Shown: positions 6,475-14,357, counted from the first letter of the stretch. The stretch: DNA of 14,412 bases from an uncultured Bacteroidales bacterium (GCA_937926515.1 CALAZZ010000205.1:1-14412), one strand, 5' to 3'. The notes: a model not told the origin generated them from the letters alone. Numbers and translations are program-made.

Positions 6475-7749
6475 TTATATAAATACCGGTTTAAATGTAA
6501 GCATGATCCATGCCCAGTTGTTAGTCGCATTATGGTCACCCCCTCTGAGCTGCTGCAGGGTTTCGGTTCCAAACATCTGAGAATACCCGGCTGAGATTGT
6601 CAATGGCTGTGCCAATTTATAATTGATTGAAAAGTCGAGCTCAGTTCCCAGTTTCTTATCCATGGTATCCGACTGATCATCAATCACATCAGCAGCAGCA
6701 GCGAAAATATGTGCTGTGAGAGTTGCACCAAATTTATTCTTCGAGTAAAAAACTCCTGCATGGATGTCACTTAGCCCTACAGCATTCAGATGGTTACCTA
6801 CATAAAAATAGTCCATATGCCCGTTAAACTTATGATTGGTACCATAAAACGGTTCAAAGGAGCGGTTTACAAAATCATCTGCTCCGGTATCCTCCAACTG
6901 TGAAGTTCCGGACAGCCACTCCCATCCGGCTGCCATACCCCATCCGGAATCGAATGTATATTTCCCGCCAAATTTCCAGAGATGGGCATCCAGTTCTATA
7001 TCATTACGGTTTTTTCCGGTGGTATAATAGGCCTCACCATAAAGCTGAAGTCGTCCCACTGCCTGAGTTAGTCTGCCTCCCATTGTTTGGCTGTAAACTG
7101 TTTTGTAAAGTACTTCATCGTCCTGTACATAATCATGCTGCAATCCATTATTCAATAATAGCAAACTTAGTCCGGTTGATGAAAACCGATGATTAAACCA
7201 TAAGAACTGCATGCTTTTATATCCGGGAAGCATATAGTAGGTGCCACTCAAAAGCTCACCAACCTGATTGAAAGCCAATCCAAAATGCAACTTAGATTCT
7301 CCTTCATACTTGAACAAAAACACATCATGGGCTCGTGCCTGCTGCGCCCAGTCAACATTGCCCAATATGCGTGCATCATCGTACACAAGCTCCTGTCTGC
7401 CAAACTTCAAAGAAAATTTATCATTAACGAAATACTCACCCCAGGCCTGGTGAAGCATCATGCTGTTTGATGAGGCTGCCAACTGACCCAGGTCGCCCCA
7501 TACCCTCACATCTTGCAGGCTTAATCCAAAACGCAGGTTCTCATTTTGATAATGTAAGTTGAGCCGGCTACGCTGCGAAATGAAAGCAGCAGGTTCATGG
7601 TCCTGAGCAACCAACTCCTTAAATCCATTGCGGTATTCAGCCCGTGGACGCAACTCACCTGATAAGGTAAACTGAGCCTGAGCCTGCACGCAAAACAACA
7701 TCAAGAGCATAATTGCAACTGCTTGACTTAAAAATTTTATGGTTTTCAT
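6475..7749 (-). CDS. Alginate-export-family outer-membrane beta-barrel
   Basis: A 424-residue protein with a signal peptide (MKTIKF, then a hydrophobic run AVAIMLLMLFCV, with likely cleavage after AQA near residue 25). The mature chain starts with FTLSGELRPRAEYRNG and then alternates short strands and turns throughout. SQRSRLNLHY, FGLSLQDVRVWGD and LKFGRQELVYDDARILG are typical of the alginate_exp family of monomeric porin-like barrels. It should sit in the outer membrane as a channel for small solutes; despite the family name, alginate need not be the substrate. A TTG 30 nt further upstream is in frame, but the ATG at 7749 gives a clean signal peptide and is preferred. It lies 108 nt downstream of the Rrf2 regulator gene on the same strand, and 82 nt precede the cupin gene. 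Confidence 0.8.
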   Translation of the reverse strand: MKTIKFLSQAVAIMLLMLFCVQAQAQFTLSGELRPRAEYRNGFKELVAQDHEPAAFISQRSRLNLHYQNENLRFGLSLQDVRVWGDLGQLAASSNSMMLHQAWGEYFVNDKFSLKFGRQELVYDDARILGNVDWAQQARAHDVFLFKYEGESKLHFGLAFNQVGELLSGTYYMLPGYKSMQFLWFNHRFSSTGLSLLLLNNGLQHDYVQDDEVLYKTVYSQTMGGRLTQAVGRLQLYGEAYYTTGKNRNDIELDAHLWKFGGKYTFDSGWGMAAGWEWLSGTSQLEDTGADDFVNRSFEPFYGTNHKFNGHMDYFYVGNHLNAVGLSDIHAGVFYSKNKFGATLTAHIFAAAADVIDDQSDTMDKKLGTELDFSINYKLAQPLTISAGYSQMFGTETLQQLRGGDHNATNNWAWIMLTFKPVFI

Positions 7750-7857
7750 ATTGCTATTGTTTGGTTTGGTGATTTTCAAATGATAATTAAGATTTTAAGT
7801 ATTGATATGCCTGAATAGGTCTATAAATTATTTCCAAATACAACCGAATCAATTCCA

Positions 7858-8256
7858 CTACAGATAGTCAGCCAATGTATGCGATTCGAGATGATTTTTG
7901 AATTCTAGTGTCATCTTTCGGGTAACGTTGTCCATAATACATTTACCAAAAGGGCATATGCTCTTATCCATCGGGCACTTGGACACTTCGATCTTGCCTT
8001 CAATAGATTCATAAATCTGAAGCAATGTGATATCTGCAGGATCTTGCTTGAGGGTGAAACCTCCTGTAGGCCCGCGATGCGACTCAAGAAAATTATCCTT
8101 AACAAGCCTTTGAAATATCTTTGCCACATGGTGGCGCGAGCTGCCGGTAACCTCTGCAATACGCATCACATTTGACATTTTTTCAGTTTTGGCTACGATA
8201 ATCATTCCGTGCAATGCAATGGAGGCCGCTTCGGTAAGTGAGACAATTTTAGACAT
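7858..8256 (-). CDS. Rrf2-family transcriptional regulator with three-cysteine cluster motif
   Basis: A 132-residue winged-helix regulator. The N-terminal half holds the helix-turn-helix (MRIAEVTGSSRHHVAKIFQRL at about 31-51 with recognition helix around 40-51) and the wing SHRGPTGGFTL at 59-69, both characteristic of Rrf2 proteins such as IscR, NsrR and CymR. Cys94, Cys101 and Cys106 form C-x6-C-x4-C, matching the region that binds a [2Fe-2S] or [4Fe-4S] cluster in IscR/NsrR; the spacing differs from the IscR pattern (C-x5-C-x5-C). It is therefore likely a sensor of Fe-S status, nitric oxide or redox, inferred from the family. It has a promoter element at 8281-8288, possibly autoregulated by a palindrome at 8310-8324. 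It leads the minus-strand cluster and is divergent from the TonB-dependent receptor. Confidence 0.93.
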   Translation of the reverse strand: MSKIVSLTEAASIALHGMIIVAKTEKMSNVMRIAEVTGSSRHHVAKIFQRLVKDNFLESHRGPTGGFTLKQDPADITLLQIYESIEGKIEVSKCPMDKSICPFGKCIMDNVTRKMTLEFKNHLESHTLADYL

Positions 8257-8280
8257 GGTGAGTATTCAGTAATTAAATAC

Positions 8281-8288
8281 CAAAATTA
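8281..8288 (-). promoter_or_regulatory. -7 promoter element of the Rrf2 gene
   Basis: The complement of CAAAATTA reads TAATTTTG, an exact TAnnTTTG match, 24 nt upstream of the Rrf2 ATG. The predicted start of transcription is near 8275, giving a 5' leader of about 20 nt. No clear TTG -33 element is seen at 19-21 nt upstream; that region runs into the palindrome at 8310-8324, as expected for a regulated promoter. Confidence 0.55.
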
Positions 8289-8309
8289 CCAACTTTTGTG
8301 TAATATATG

Positions 8310-8324
8310 GTTCATTTTTTGAAC
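8310..8324. promoter_or_regulatory. Palindrome next to Rrf2 promoter (possible autoregulatory site)
   Basis: GTTCA-TTTTT-TGAAC is a perfect 5-bp inverted repeat with a 5-nt centre. It lies about 35-49 nt upstream of the predicted Rrf2 transcription start. Its GTTC/GAAC half-sites match those of the array at 8370-8405, although the half-site spacing is 7 rather than 6 nt. It may be a weaker copy of the same operator, or chance in a T-rich stretch. Confidence 0.4.
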
Positions 8325-8360
8325 TTTTTCTGATTTTTATTTTCAATGTCACACTTCGGT

Positions 8361-8370
8361 ATTGATCAAT
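8361..8370. promoter_or_regulatory. Perfect palindrome ATTGATCAAT abutting the operator array
   Basis: ATTGATCAAT is a perfect 10-bp palindrome whose final T is the first base of the first TGTTC-N6-GAACA site. It contains TTGAT and ATCAA half-sites like those of FNR/CRP-type proteins, but overlapping rather than separated by four bases, so it is not a standard FNR box. It may be part of a compound control site. Confidence 0.3.
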
Positions 8371-8385
8371 GTTCGCAAACGAACA
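8370..8385. promoter_or_regulatory. Operator candidate 1: TGTTC-N6-GAACA
   Basis: TGTTCGCAAACGAACA is a perfect 16-bp inverted repeat (6-bp arms around CAAA) between the divergently transcribed Rrf2 and TonB-dependent receptor genes, about 145 nt upstream of the receptor ATG. It is one of two similar sites whose starts are exactly 20 bp apart. Such architecture is typical of dimeric regulators binding cooperatively; the Rrf2 protein is the local candidate. Confidence 0.6.
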
Positions 8386-8389
8386 GTAT

Positions 8390-8405
8390 TGTTCTTTTAC
8401 GAACA
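8390..8405. promoter_or_regulatory. Operator candidate 2: TGTTC-N6-GAACA
   Basis: TGTTCTTTTACGAACA repeats the half-sites and spacing of the site at 8370 exactly 20 bp further on, with 5-bp perfect arms. The four half-sites begin at 8370, 8381, 8390 and 8401, about one helical turn apart, so all face one side of the helix. The overlap GAACA-GTAT-TGTTC (8381-8394) is itself palindromic. Confidence 0.6.
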
Positions 8406-8528
8406 ACTTTTTGAGGTGTTGGAAAATAATTCAACATCCTAAACACCTTTCTTTTAAATATTTAACTGTTTGGCATGATAATGTAATAGAAGCTGTCAAT
8501 TCAAATGAATCTAAACTAAGCCATCAAC

Positions 8529-10895
8529 ATGAGAATTAAAGTTTACCTCACCGCTCTGCTCATACTATGTTTTAACCAAGTATCAAAGCCCGACACAGGC
8601 TCCTATACACAAACAGTAAGGGGAGTGGTATTGGATGCCATCACCGAAATGCCACTTCCAGGTGCCACAGTAGTCATTCAGAACACTGATCCGCTCAAAG
8701 GGACCATCACCGATCTGGAAGGACATTTCAGCTTGAATGAGGTGAAGATTGGCCGTATCAGTGTTTCGGTAAGTATGATCGGGTATAAGCCTATTGCAGC
8801 CAACAGCCTGCTTGTAAGCAGCGGCAAGGAAGTGGTTTTGACATTCAGGTTGGAGGAACAGGTTTACCTCCTGGATGATATTGTGGTGAAACCTGAGGTT
8901 GAGAAGGACAAACCACTCAATGAGATGGCACTGGTCAGCGCACGCTCCTTTACCATTGAGGAAACAGAACGTTATGCTGCCAGCTATGGTGATCCTGCAC
9001 GCATGGCATCTAATTTTGCGGGAGTTTCCTCCCCTTCTGACCAGCGCAACGATATCATCATACGGGGCAACTCACCACTTGGTCTAGTGTGGCGCATTGA
9101 AGGTGTTGACATTCCAAACCCTAATCATTTTGGCTCAATGGGATCAACAGGTGGGCCGGTAAGCATCTTAAACAACAATCTATTAGACAATTCCGATTTT
9201 TATACCGGCGCCTTCCCCGCAGAATTTGGCAATGCCATAGCAGGTGCCTTCAATCTGAATATGCGTAATGGAAATAATCAACGCCGCGAATATACCGCTC
9301 AGGTAGGGTTTAATGGATTTGAACTAGGTGCTGAAGGTCCGTTATCTATAGGAAACAATGCCTCCTACCTGGTGAATTTCCGTTATAGCACACTTGAAGT
9401 TTTAAATGCGCTGGGCATGAGTTTTGGCACAGGCGATGCGATCCCACAATACAAAGATCTGGCCTATAAAATTAATATCCCGCTCAAGTCAGGCAGGATC
9501 TCCCTTTTCGGTATTGGTGGAAGGAGTTATATTGAGATGCTCGACAGCAAGGGAGATTCAGCCTCCTTTGGCTTTGCAGGTACCGATGTGCGTTTTGCTG
9601 CCGGGATGGGTGTTAGCGGAATAAACCATCTGCATTACTTCAATGAAAACAGCAGGTTAAGCTCACATCTGGTGGTATCAGCTATCAGTAATGAAACAGA
9701 CATGGTAGACCTGGCCAGAGATATTGGAATTCCGGAGATTGACGAAACAGACCATGAGATCACCTACAAGTTATCCACCAAATTCTCGCACCGGTTCAAC
9801 GCACGTAATTTTGTAAACCTGGGTTTGGTATACGACTTGATTGATGTTAAATATCAAGGTAAAAAATACCATTGGCGTGATGATGCTTACTATTATTATA
9901 TGAACATGACCGGCACACTGGGAATGGGCCGTGCTTTTGGAGAATGGCAACACAGGTTTAACAATGAGCTTAGAGTAAACGCCGGTTTACATTCAACATA
10001 TTTGTTTTTCAACGAAAGTTTCTCTCTTGAACCCAGGCTTGCGGCGCGTTGGGATTTCAGGCCGGGACAAACTTTTAGTCTGGGTGCAGGCATGCATAGT
10101 CAATCCCAGTTAAAGGCTGTTTATTTTATGGAAGAACTGGTTGACACATTGAATCAGGTCTATCATGCTTCCAACAAAGCTATTGATTTCTCCAGAAGTG
10201 TGCATTTGGTGGCTGCTTACGACCGCATGCTGGGCGAAGGTCACAGATTGAAAACAGAAATCTATTACCAATGGCTCTATAACATCCCGGTATCGCATCG
10301 TCGGCCGGAATATTCAGCCTTGAACCAAGGTGGCGGGTTCTCATACCTGGTATATCACGACCTTGTAAATGAAGGTATTGGCAAAAACTATGGCATTGAA
10401 CTTACCCTGGAGAAGTTCCTGAAAAATGGATTTTATTACTTGTTCACTGCCTCAGTTTATGAAGCATTTTACCAGGGATATGATGGTATATGGCGAAACT
10501 CAGCATTCAATAATAACTTTGTATGCAACCTGTTAGGTGGTTATGAATGGGCTACCGGCAAAAGATCCAGGCTGGCATTGGACCTTAAGGTGGTTTATGC
10601 AGGTGGCAATCGCTACCTGCCTATTGATGAAGATGCATCACTACTTGAAGGCGGAACAGTGTATGACTGGTCTGATGCATATAACAAGCGTTATCCGGAC
10701 TATTTCAGATTGAATGCACGCATTGGTTTTCACCTTAATGGCAAGCGACTGAATCAGGAATGGGCCATCGATCTTCAGAATATTACCAATCATGAAAATA
10801 TTTTTACGGAAAACTGGAACAACCACAAAAAGGAAATCACCACTTCTTACCAGATGGGCTTTATGCCGATGATGAGCTATAAGATTTTCTTTTAA
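8529..10895 (+). CDS. TonB-dependent outer-membrane receptor with carboxypeptidase-regulatory-like domain
   Basis: A 788-residue receptor. A short N-terminal hydrophobic export signal (VYLTALLILC) precedes a CarboxypepD_reg-like domain at about 29-112 (VRGVVLDAITEMPLPGATVVI, then GTITDLEGHFSL). A plug domain follows at about 135-245, with RNDIIIRGNSPLGLVWRIEG, PNPNHFGS, NNNLLDNSDFYTGAFPAEFGNAIAGAF and NMRNGN. The rest is a beta-barrel rich in aromatic-ended strands, ending SYKIFF with a terminal Phe as outer-membrane barrels require. It should import a ligand with energy from TonB-ExbBD. It is not a SusC-type receptor of the usual kind: no SusD gene lies beside it. The ligand is unknown. It is divergent from the Rrf2 gene across 272 nt with palindromic sites, so it may be regulated by Rrf2. 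No exact TAnnTTTG element is seen close upstream. Confidence 0.9.
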   Translation: MRIKVYLTALLILCFNQVSKPDTGSYTQTVRGVVLDAITEMPLPGATVVIQNTDPLKGTITDLEGHFSLNEVKIGRISVSVSMIGYKPIAANSLLVSSGKEVVLTFRLEEQVYLLDDIVVKPEVEKDKPLNEMALVSARSFTIEETERYAASYGDPARMASNFAGVSSPSDQRNDIIIRGNSPLGLVWRIEGVDIPNPNHFGSMGSTGGPVSILNNNLLDNSDFYTGAFPAEFGNAIAGAFNLNMRNGNNQRREYTAQVGFNGFELGAEGPLSIGNNASYLVNFRYSTLEVLNALGMSFGTGDAIPQYKDLAYKINIPLKSGRISLFGIGGRSYIEMLDSKGDSASFGFAGTDVRFAAGMGVSGINHLHYFNENSRLSSHLVVSAISNETDMVDLARDIGIPEIDETDHEITYKLSTKFSHRFNARNFVNLGLVYDLIDVKYQGKKYHWRDDAYYYYMNMTGTLGMGRAFGEWQHRFNNELRVNAGLHSTYLFFNESFSLEPRLAARWDFRPGQTFSLGAGMHSQSQLKAVYFMEELVDTLNQVYHASNKAIDFSRSVHLVAAYDRMLGEGHRLKTEIYYQWLYNIPVSHRRPEYSALNQGGGFSYLVYHDLVNEGIGKNYGIELTLEKFLKNGFYYLFTASVYEAFYQGYDGIWRNSAFNNNFVCNLLGGYEWATGKRSRLALDLKVVYAGGNRYLPIDEDASLLEGGTVYDWSDAYNKRYPDYFRLNARIGFHLNGKRLNQEWAIDLQNITNHENIFTENWNNHKKEITTSYQMGFMPMMSYKIFF

Positions 10896-10934
10896 GCATT
10901 GCTATTGCATATCCGCCTCAAACATTATTATCTT

Positions 10935-10942
10935 TAATTTTG
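10935..10942 (+). promoter_or_regulatory. -7 promoter element almost abutting the putative porin start
   Basis: TAATTTTG is an exact TAnnTTTG match ending 6 nt before the ATG at 10949. Its last three bases are the TTG that could be mistaken for an in-frame start codon at 10940. If used, transcription would begin at or within a few nt of the ATG, giving a leaderless or near-leaderless message. An overlapping weaker version, TATCTTTA, is at 10929-10936. No TTG -33 element was found at the usual distance. Confidence 0.45.
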
Positions 10943-10948
10943 CGCCGG

Positions 10949-13081
10949 ATGCAAGCTATATTTCCTTTATACCTGGTCATTTTAATGTTTGGCTATTCCA
11001 TGATTGGATATGCCTCAACTCATGTTGGCTTCCGCTTTTATCCGCATGATCCTGATACCCTGCTGATGCTGCAGAATGATACGGTAGCTTTTACGGTTAT
11101 TGATACCAACCGGTTTATCCAGGCCGATTCATTGCCGCAATTTGCCGGTGACAGCATCATGTCCGAACAGGCCGACTCTATTTCCATGGTCCGACGGAAA
11201 CCTTCTTCAACGACCGGGCCGGGACGGCCAACTGTTGCCGTCGACTCCATGCGTGTGGATTATTATATCAGGCATTTCGACAGCCTTTATCTTGGCAGGC
11301 TCCATACACACGATACCTCGCAAATCCATACAGTTGATTTTGATGCCCTTTCAAAGGGAATGCATAATTATAATACGCTGAGCAATACCGGTCTGGCCCA
11401 TCAGAAGCAAATTTTGGAAATACCATTTTTCAATGGTTTCGATCTGCAACATCATTCCTATCGTAGCTATATCAGGACTGATAAGGACATACGATACCTT
11501 AACCCACATCAACCCTTTAGTGACATTTACTATACTATGGGGTCAAAAAAAGAGCAACAACTCAATGTGAGCTTTGCCCGTGCACTGGCACCGCGATTCT
11601 ACGTTGGAGCTGAGTTTTATCTTGTGGCCTCACCCGGACCATACCGCAGGAGTAAGTCAGACAACAAGGGTGTGTATTTCACCCAACGCTATCATAGTGC
11701 CAACCATCGTTATGGAATATCCGCCTATTACAACTACAATAGGCTGTTCATGCAGGAAAGCGGTGGCATCATCAACGACAGCATCTTCGAAAATAATATT
11801 GAAACTGACCGAAGGGTTATACCTGTGCATTTGACGAATACGGAGAATGCGGAGAATGAGGTGAAACATTCAGGCTTTGGCATTGAACAATATTTTAATC
11901 TTTCACGACCTCAGCAGCGTTTGACCGACAGTATGCCTGGGATAAGACGCATCCAGATAGGGCGGCTCACACACCGCATGTATTATGCCCGAAACCAAAT
12001 GCGCTATACCGACGAAAATCCGCAAGTTTCGTATTACAAGCTTTTCGGTTCACCAATGGATACACTTGCCACAAATGATTCTGTTTACCAGGATGTCATT
12101 AGAAACAGTGTGCAATGGAACAACCTGGCTTATAAGCGATCTACGGAGGAAATACCCTTCTATCTATACGGTGGCATCGAACATGTTCATATTACACACC
12201 GGACCTACTCCATCCTGATTGACTCAATGCCAACACTAAAACGATCCTATTCACAACTTATCCCCTTTGCAGGCATACAAATAGGGCTTTTCAGATCTTC
12301 CTACCTGGATGGAAAAATCCGTTATATCACTGGTGATCATAGTGCAGGCGATTTGGAATTAGATGCTGGTTGGAAGCAATATCTTGGAACCACCGGGCGC
12401 AATATAGGCCAGCTTTTTTTCAGGCTCCGCATCCTGAACCAGACCCCATCGTGGTTTTATCAGAAATATCAGTCCAATTATTTCAGTTGGGAGAACCAAT
12501 TCGAAAATTCTCGCTATGTGTCATTTACAGGCGGATATCAATACCAGGGAGTAAAGCTTGGCGGTAATTTGCATATACTTGACAGACATATCTATTTAGA
12601 TAGAACAGCCCGTCCCAAGCAAACAAGTGGGACAATCAGGCAGGTTCATCTATTTGCTGATTTCCATCTTAGCCCCGGCAAATTTGACATCCAAGGCTCC
12701 ATGAATTATCAAAACAGCGATAATGATACGATTATACGCTTGCCCGAACTTACGGCAAAGCTCAAGATTACTTTCACACAGGACCTTTTCAAACGGGCAG
12801 CAACCATACAACCGGGCTTTAGCATTCATTACAACACGCCATATTTTGCGAATGCGTATATGCCGGCACTTAGGGCTTTTTACCTGCAAGACAATAAAGA
12901 AATTGGAGGTTATCCCTACCTGGATGTATTTTTCGGACTTAAAGTGAAACGGGCAAATCTTTTTGTGAAATATACCAACCTTTATGGCCTGGCCGGTGAT
13001 TACACCTATTATACCGTCCCGGGCTATCCCCTCCGCGATCCGCATTTCTATTTTGGAGTGAGTTGGCGGTTTTATCAATAA
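10949..13081 (+). CDS. Putative porin (Bacteroidetes outer-membrane beta-barrel)
   Basis: A 710-residue protein with a signal peptide (hydrophobic residues about 3-20, possible cleavage near YAS at 21-23). A low-complexity, Ser/Pro/Gly-rich segment follows (RRKPSSTTGPGRPT), then DSMRVDYYIRHFDSLYLG, the start of the Bacteroidetes 'putative porin' region. The remainder alternates strands with Tyr and Phe (FYVGAEFYLVASPGPYRR, RYGISAYYNYNRLFMQESGG, FGVSWRFYQ at the end). It should form an outer-membrane barrel; transported solute unknown. The ATG at 10949 is preferred over the in-frame TTG at 10940, which lies within a promoter element. It follows the TonB-dependent receptor by 53 nt and may be read both from the receptor promoter and from its own. 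A short tandem duplication of GCGGAGAAT-like units at about 11840-11857 encodes NTENAENE. Nothing gene-like is seen in the 254 nt after it. Confidence 0.8.
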   Translation: MQAIFPLYLVILMFGYSMIGYASTHVGFRFYPHDPDTLLMLQNDTVAFTVIDTNRFIQADSLPQFAGDSIMSEQADSISMVRRKPSSTTGPGRPTVAVDSMRVDYYIRHFDSLYLGRLHTHDTSQIHTVDFDALSKGMHNYNTLSNTGLAHQKQILEIPFFNGFDLQHHSYRSYIRTDKDIRYLNPHQPFSDIYYTMGSKKEQQLNVSFARALAPRFYVGAEFYLVASPGPYRRSKSDNKGVYFTQRYHSANHRYGISAYYNYNRLFMQESGGIINDSIFENNIETDRRVIPVHLTNTENAENEVKHSGFGIEQYFNLSRPQQRLTDSMPGIRRIQIGRLTHRMYYARNQMRYTDENPQVSYYKLFGSPMDTLATNDSVYQDVIRNSVQWNNLAYKRSTEEIPFYLYGGIEHVHITHRTYSILIDSMPTLKRSYSQLIPFAGIQIGLFRSSYLDGKIRYITGDHSAGDLELDAGWKQYLGTTGRNIGQLFFRLRILNQTPSWFYQKYQSNYFSWENQFENSRYVSFTGGYQYQGVKLGGNLHILDRHIYLDRTARPKQTSGTIRQVHLFADFHLSPGKFDIQGSMNYQNSDNDTIIRLPELTAKLKITFTQDLFKRAATIQPGFSIHYNTPYFANAYMPALRAFYLQDNKEIGGYPYLDVFFGLKVKRANLFVKYTNLYGLAGDYTYYTVPGYPLRDPHFYFGVSWRFYQ

Positions 13082-13335
13082 AACCATGATCATCAATGTC
13101 TTGAATAATACTACTCAATACTATTTGTGACTAATTTACTTGGTAAAGATCATGCTAATTCAACTTAGGTGGAATTCTTTCTTTATCGCTGACTTTTAAG
13201 GATTTCCTCACACTTCACTTTCCGTTCCAATCAAACTATATGATGGGTGAGCATGAACCCTGGCATTTCAAACAAAATTTTCATCAAAGTATTAAAGGGA
13301 GATAATTCTTAATTGATTAGGAGCATCCATTTTTT

Positions 13336-14166
13336 CTACTTCATCCCACGCTGTTTTTTGATCTGCTCATAGGCTGCGCTCACTTCCTGGAACTTTTTCT
13401 CAGCCGAACGATGCACTTCCTCACCAAGATGGCTCACCTTGTCGGGGTGATACTTAAAAGCCATTTCGCGGTAAGCTTTCTTGACCTCTTCATTGGTGGC
13501 ACCGGGTTCGATTTCCAGGATCTTGTAGGCGCTGTCGATCTCTTTGACAAACATCGCCTTTATGGATTGGAAATCTGCAGGGTTCAAGCCCAGGTAGCCA
13601 CCGATCGTACTGAGCACATTCAATTCGACAGGAGCAATCTTACCATCAGACATGGCCACACCAAAGAGATAGTGCATCAATTGCAAGCGCGAGGGATAGT
13701 CCATAAACTGCCTGATCTGGGCACCCACTTCAGATAGCTTGATTTCCTGCTTTAGAATTTCACGCAGCATCAGAATGTACTGTTCAGCACGTTCTCTCCC
13801 AAAATTGGCCAGGTAAAAGGACTTCACATAATTAAGCTCTGTTCTTTTGACCACACCATCAGCTTTCATCACCGCTGCGGTAAGGACAAGCAGGCTTACA
13901 TTGAAATCGCCCTGTTGTGTACCTTCGTGAGCATAAGTGCCCGCGCTCATATCCTCATACATCTTACCGAAGGCAAAGCCGAGCAAGGCGCCAATGGGGC
14001 CTCCAAAAGCCCAGCCGAGTGTGCCGCCTATCCATTTGGCATAGGTATTTTTGCCTTTGCGTCGGCTGACAAGCTTTTCATTACCTGTGGATTTGTTGCC
14101 ATGTTTGCGGTAGAAAAACAAATAAACAACCAGCATGATCAACAGGAATATTATAAGGTATTTCAT
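13336..14166 (-). CDS. DjlA-like TerB and J-domain membrane cochaperone
   Basis: A 276-residue protein in three parts. Residues 1-19 (MKYLIIFLLIMLVVYLFFY) form one transmembrane anchor, followed by basic residues. A glycine-rich stretch at 47-67 (GGTLGWAFGGPIGALLGFAFG) resembles a glycine zipper. A helical TerB-like domain covers about 85-205 (LLVLTAAVMKADGVVKRTEL and LFGVAMSDGKIAPVEL are its two characteristic acidic helix-turn motifs). A C-terminal J domain covers about 212-275 (YKILEIEPGATNEEVKKAYR, then HPD at 240-242). This is the layout of DjlA, which stimulates DnaK at the inner membrane, although the order of glycine-rich segment and anchor may vary. The J domain should face the cytosol. 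A promoter element lies 20 nt upstream of the ATG. Confidence 0.9.
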   Translation of the reverse strand: MKYLIIFLLIMLVVYLFFYRKHGNKSTGNEKLVSRRKGKNTYAKWIGGTLGWAFGGPIGALLGFAFGKMYEDMSAGTYAHEGTQQGDFNVSLLVLTAAVMKADGVVKRTELNYVKSFYLANFGRERAEQYILMLREILKQEIKLSEVGAQIRQFMDYPSRLQLMHYLFGVAMSDGKIAPVELNVLSTIGGYLGLNPADFQSIKAMFVKEIDSAYKILEIEPGATNEEVKKAYREMAFKYHPDKVSHLGEEVHRSAEKKFQEVSAAYEQIKKQRGMK

Positions 14167-14185
14167 GGAGCGAAGTTTTAGCTTG

Positions 14186-14193
14186 CAAAAGTA
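14186..14193 (-). promoter_or_regulatory. -7 promoter element of the DjlA-like gene
   Basis: The complement of CAAAAGTA reads TACTTTTG, an exact TAnnTTTG match 20-27 nt upstream of the ATG, predicting a short 5' leader of roughly 15 nt. No exact TTG at the -33 position; a GTG lies near it. Confidence 0.55.
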
Positions 14194-14237
14194 GCCTTTT
14201 AGATTATTTCACGTGTTGAGATGAAAAGTAAAGGCCA

Positions 14238-14292
14238 AATGTTTCTTTACTGTGCTATAGGTGTTATGATTAATGCAGCTTTTAATATAGCT
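14238..14292 (+). repeat. 120-bp-period direct repeat, copy 1
   Basis: These 55 bases (starting AATGTTTCTTTACTGTGCTA, ending AATATAGCT) recur without a mismatch at 14358-14412, exactly 120 bp on. The bases just upstream of each copy (around 14230-14237 and 14350-14357) are only partly alike, so the left edge of the array is probably here. The unit also contains four CTTYGTG heptamers. No protein gene is apparent. Confidence 0.9.
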
Positions 14293-14328
14293 TCGTGAGA
14301 CTTTGTGGCTCCTTTGTGCAGCTTTGTG
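14291..14328 (+). repeat. Four phased CTTYGTG heptamers inside the repeat unit
   Basis: CTTCGTG at 14291, then CTTTGTG at 14301, 14312 and 14322, so starts are 10, 11 and 10 bp apart, close to one helical turn. Heptamers of the CTTTGTG/CTTCGTG kind are, from memory, frequent in noncoding repeats of Bacteroidetes. Their role is unknown; phased protein binding or strand slippage are possibilities. Confidence 0.6.
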
Positions 14329-14357
14329 ACATAGCTATAACACAAAAACAAAAGCTT

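Noticed and set aside
7747..7779. TTG start 30 nt upstream for the alginate-export-like gene
   Set aside because: The ATG at 7749 begins a clean signal peptide; the TTG version adds ten polar residues in front of it.
8361..8370. FNR/CRP box
   Set aside because: ATTGATCAAT has FNR-like half-sites but lacks the four-base spacer of TTGAT-N4-ATCAA, so it is recorded only as a palindrome.
12650..13096. 148-codon open frame on the minus strand
   Set aside because: It lies antisense to the C-terminal barrel of the putative porin, has a composition unlike a real protein, and matches no recognisable family.
13082..13335. Small gene or terminator after the putative porin
   Set aside because: Only very short frames (14 codons or fewer of note) and no convincing stem-loop were seen.
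13411..13737. 108-codon plus-strand frame opposite the DjlA-like gene
   Set aside because: The minus-strand TerB and J domains are clear; this is the complementary shadow.
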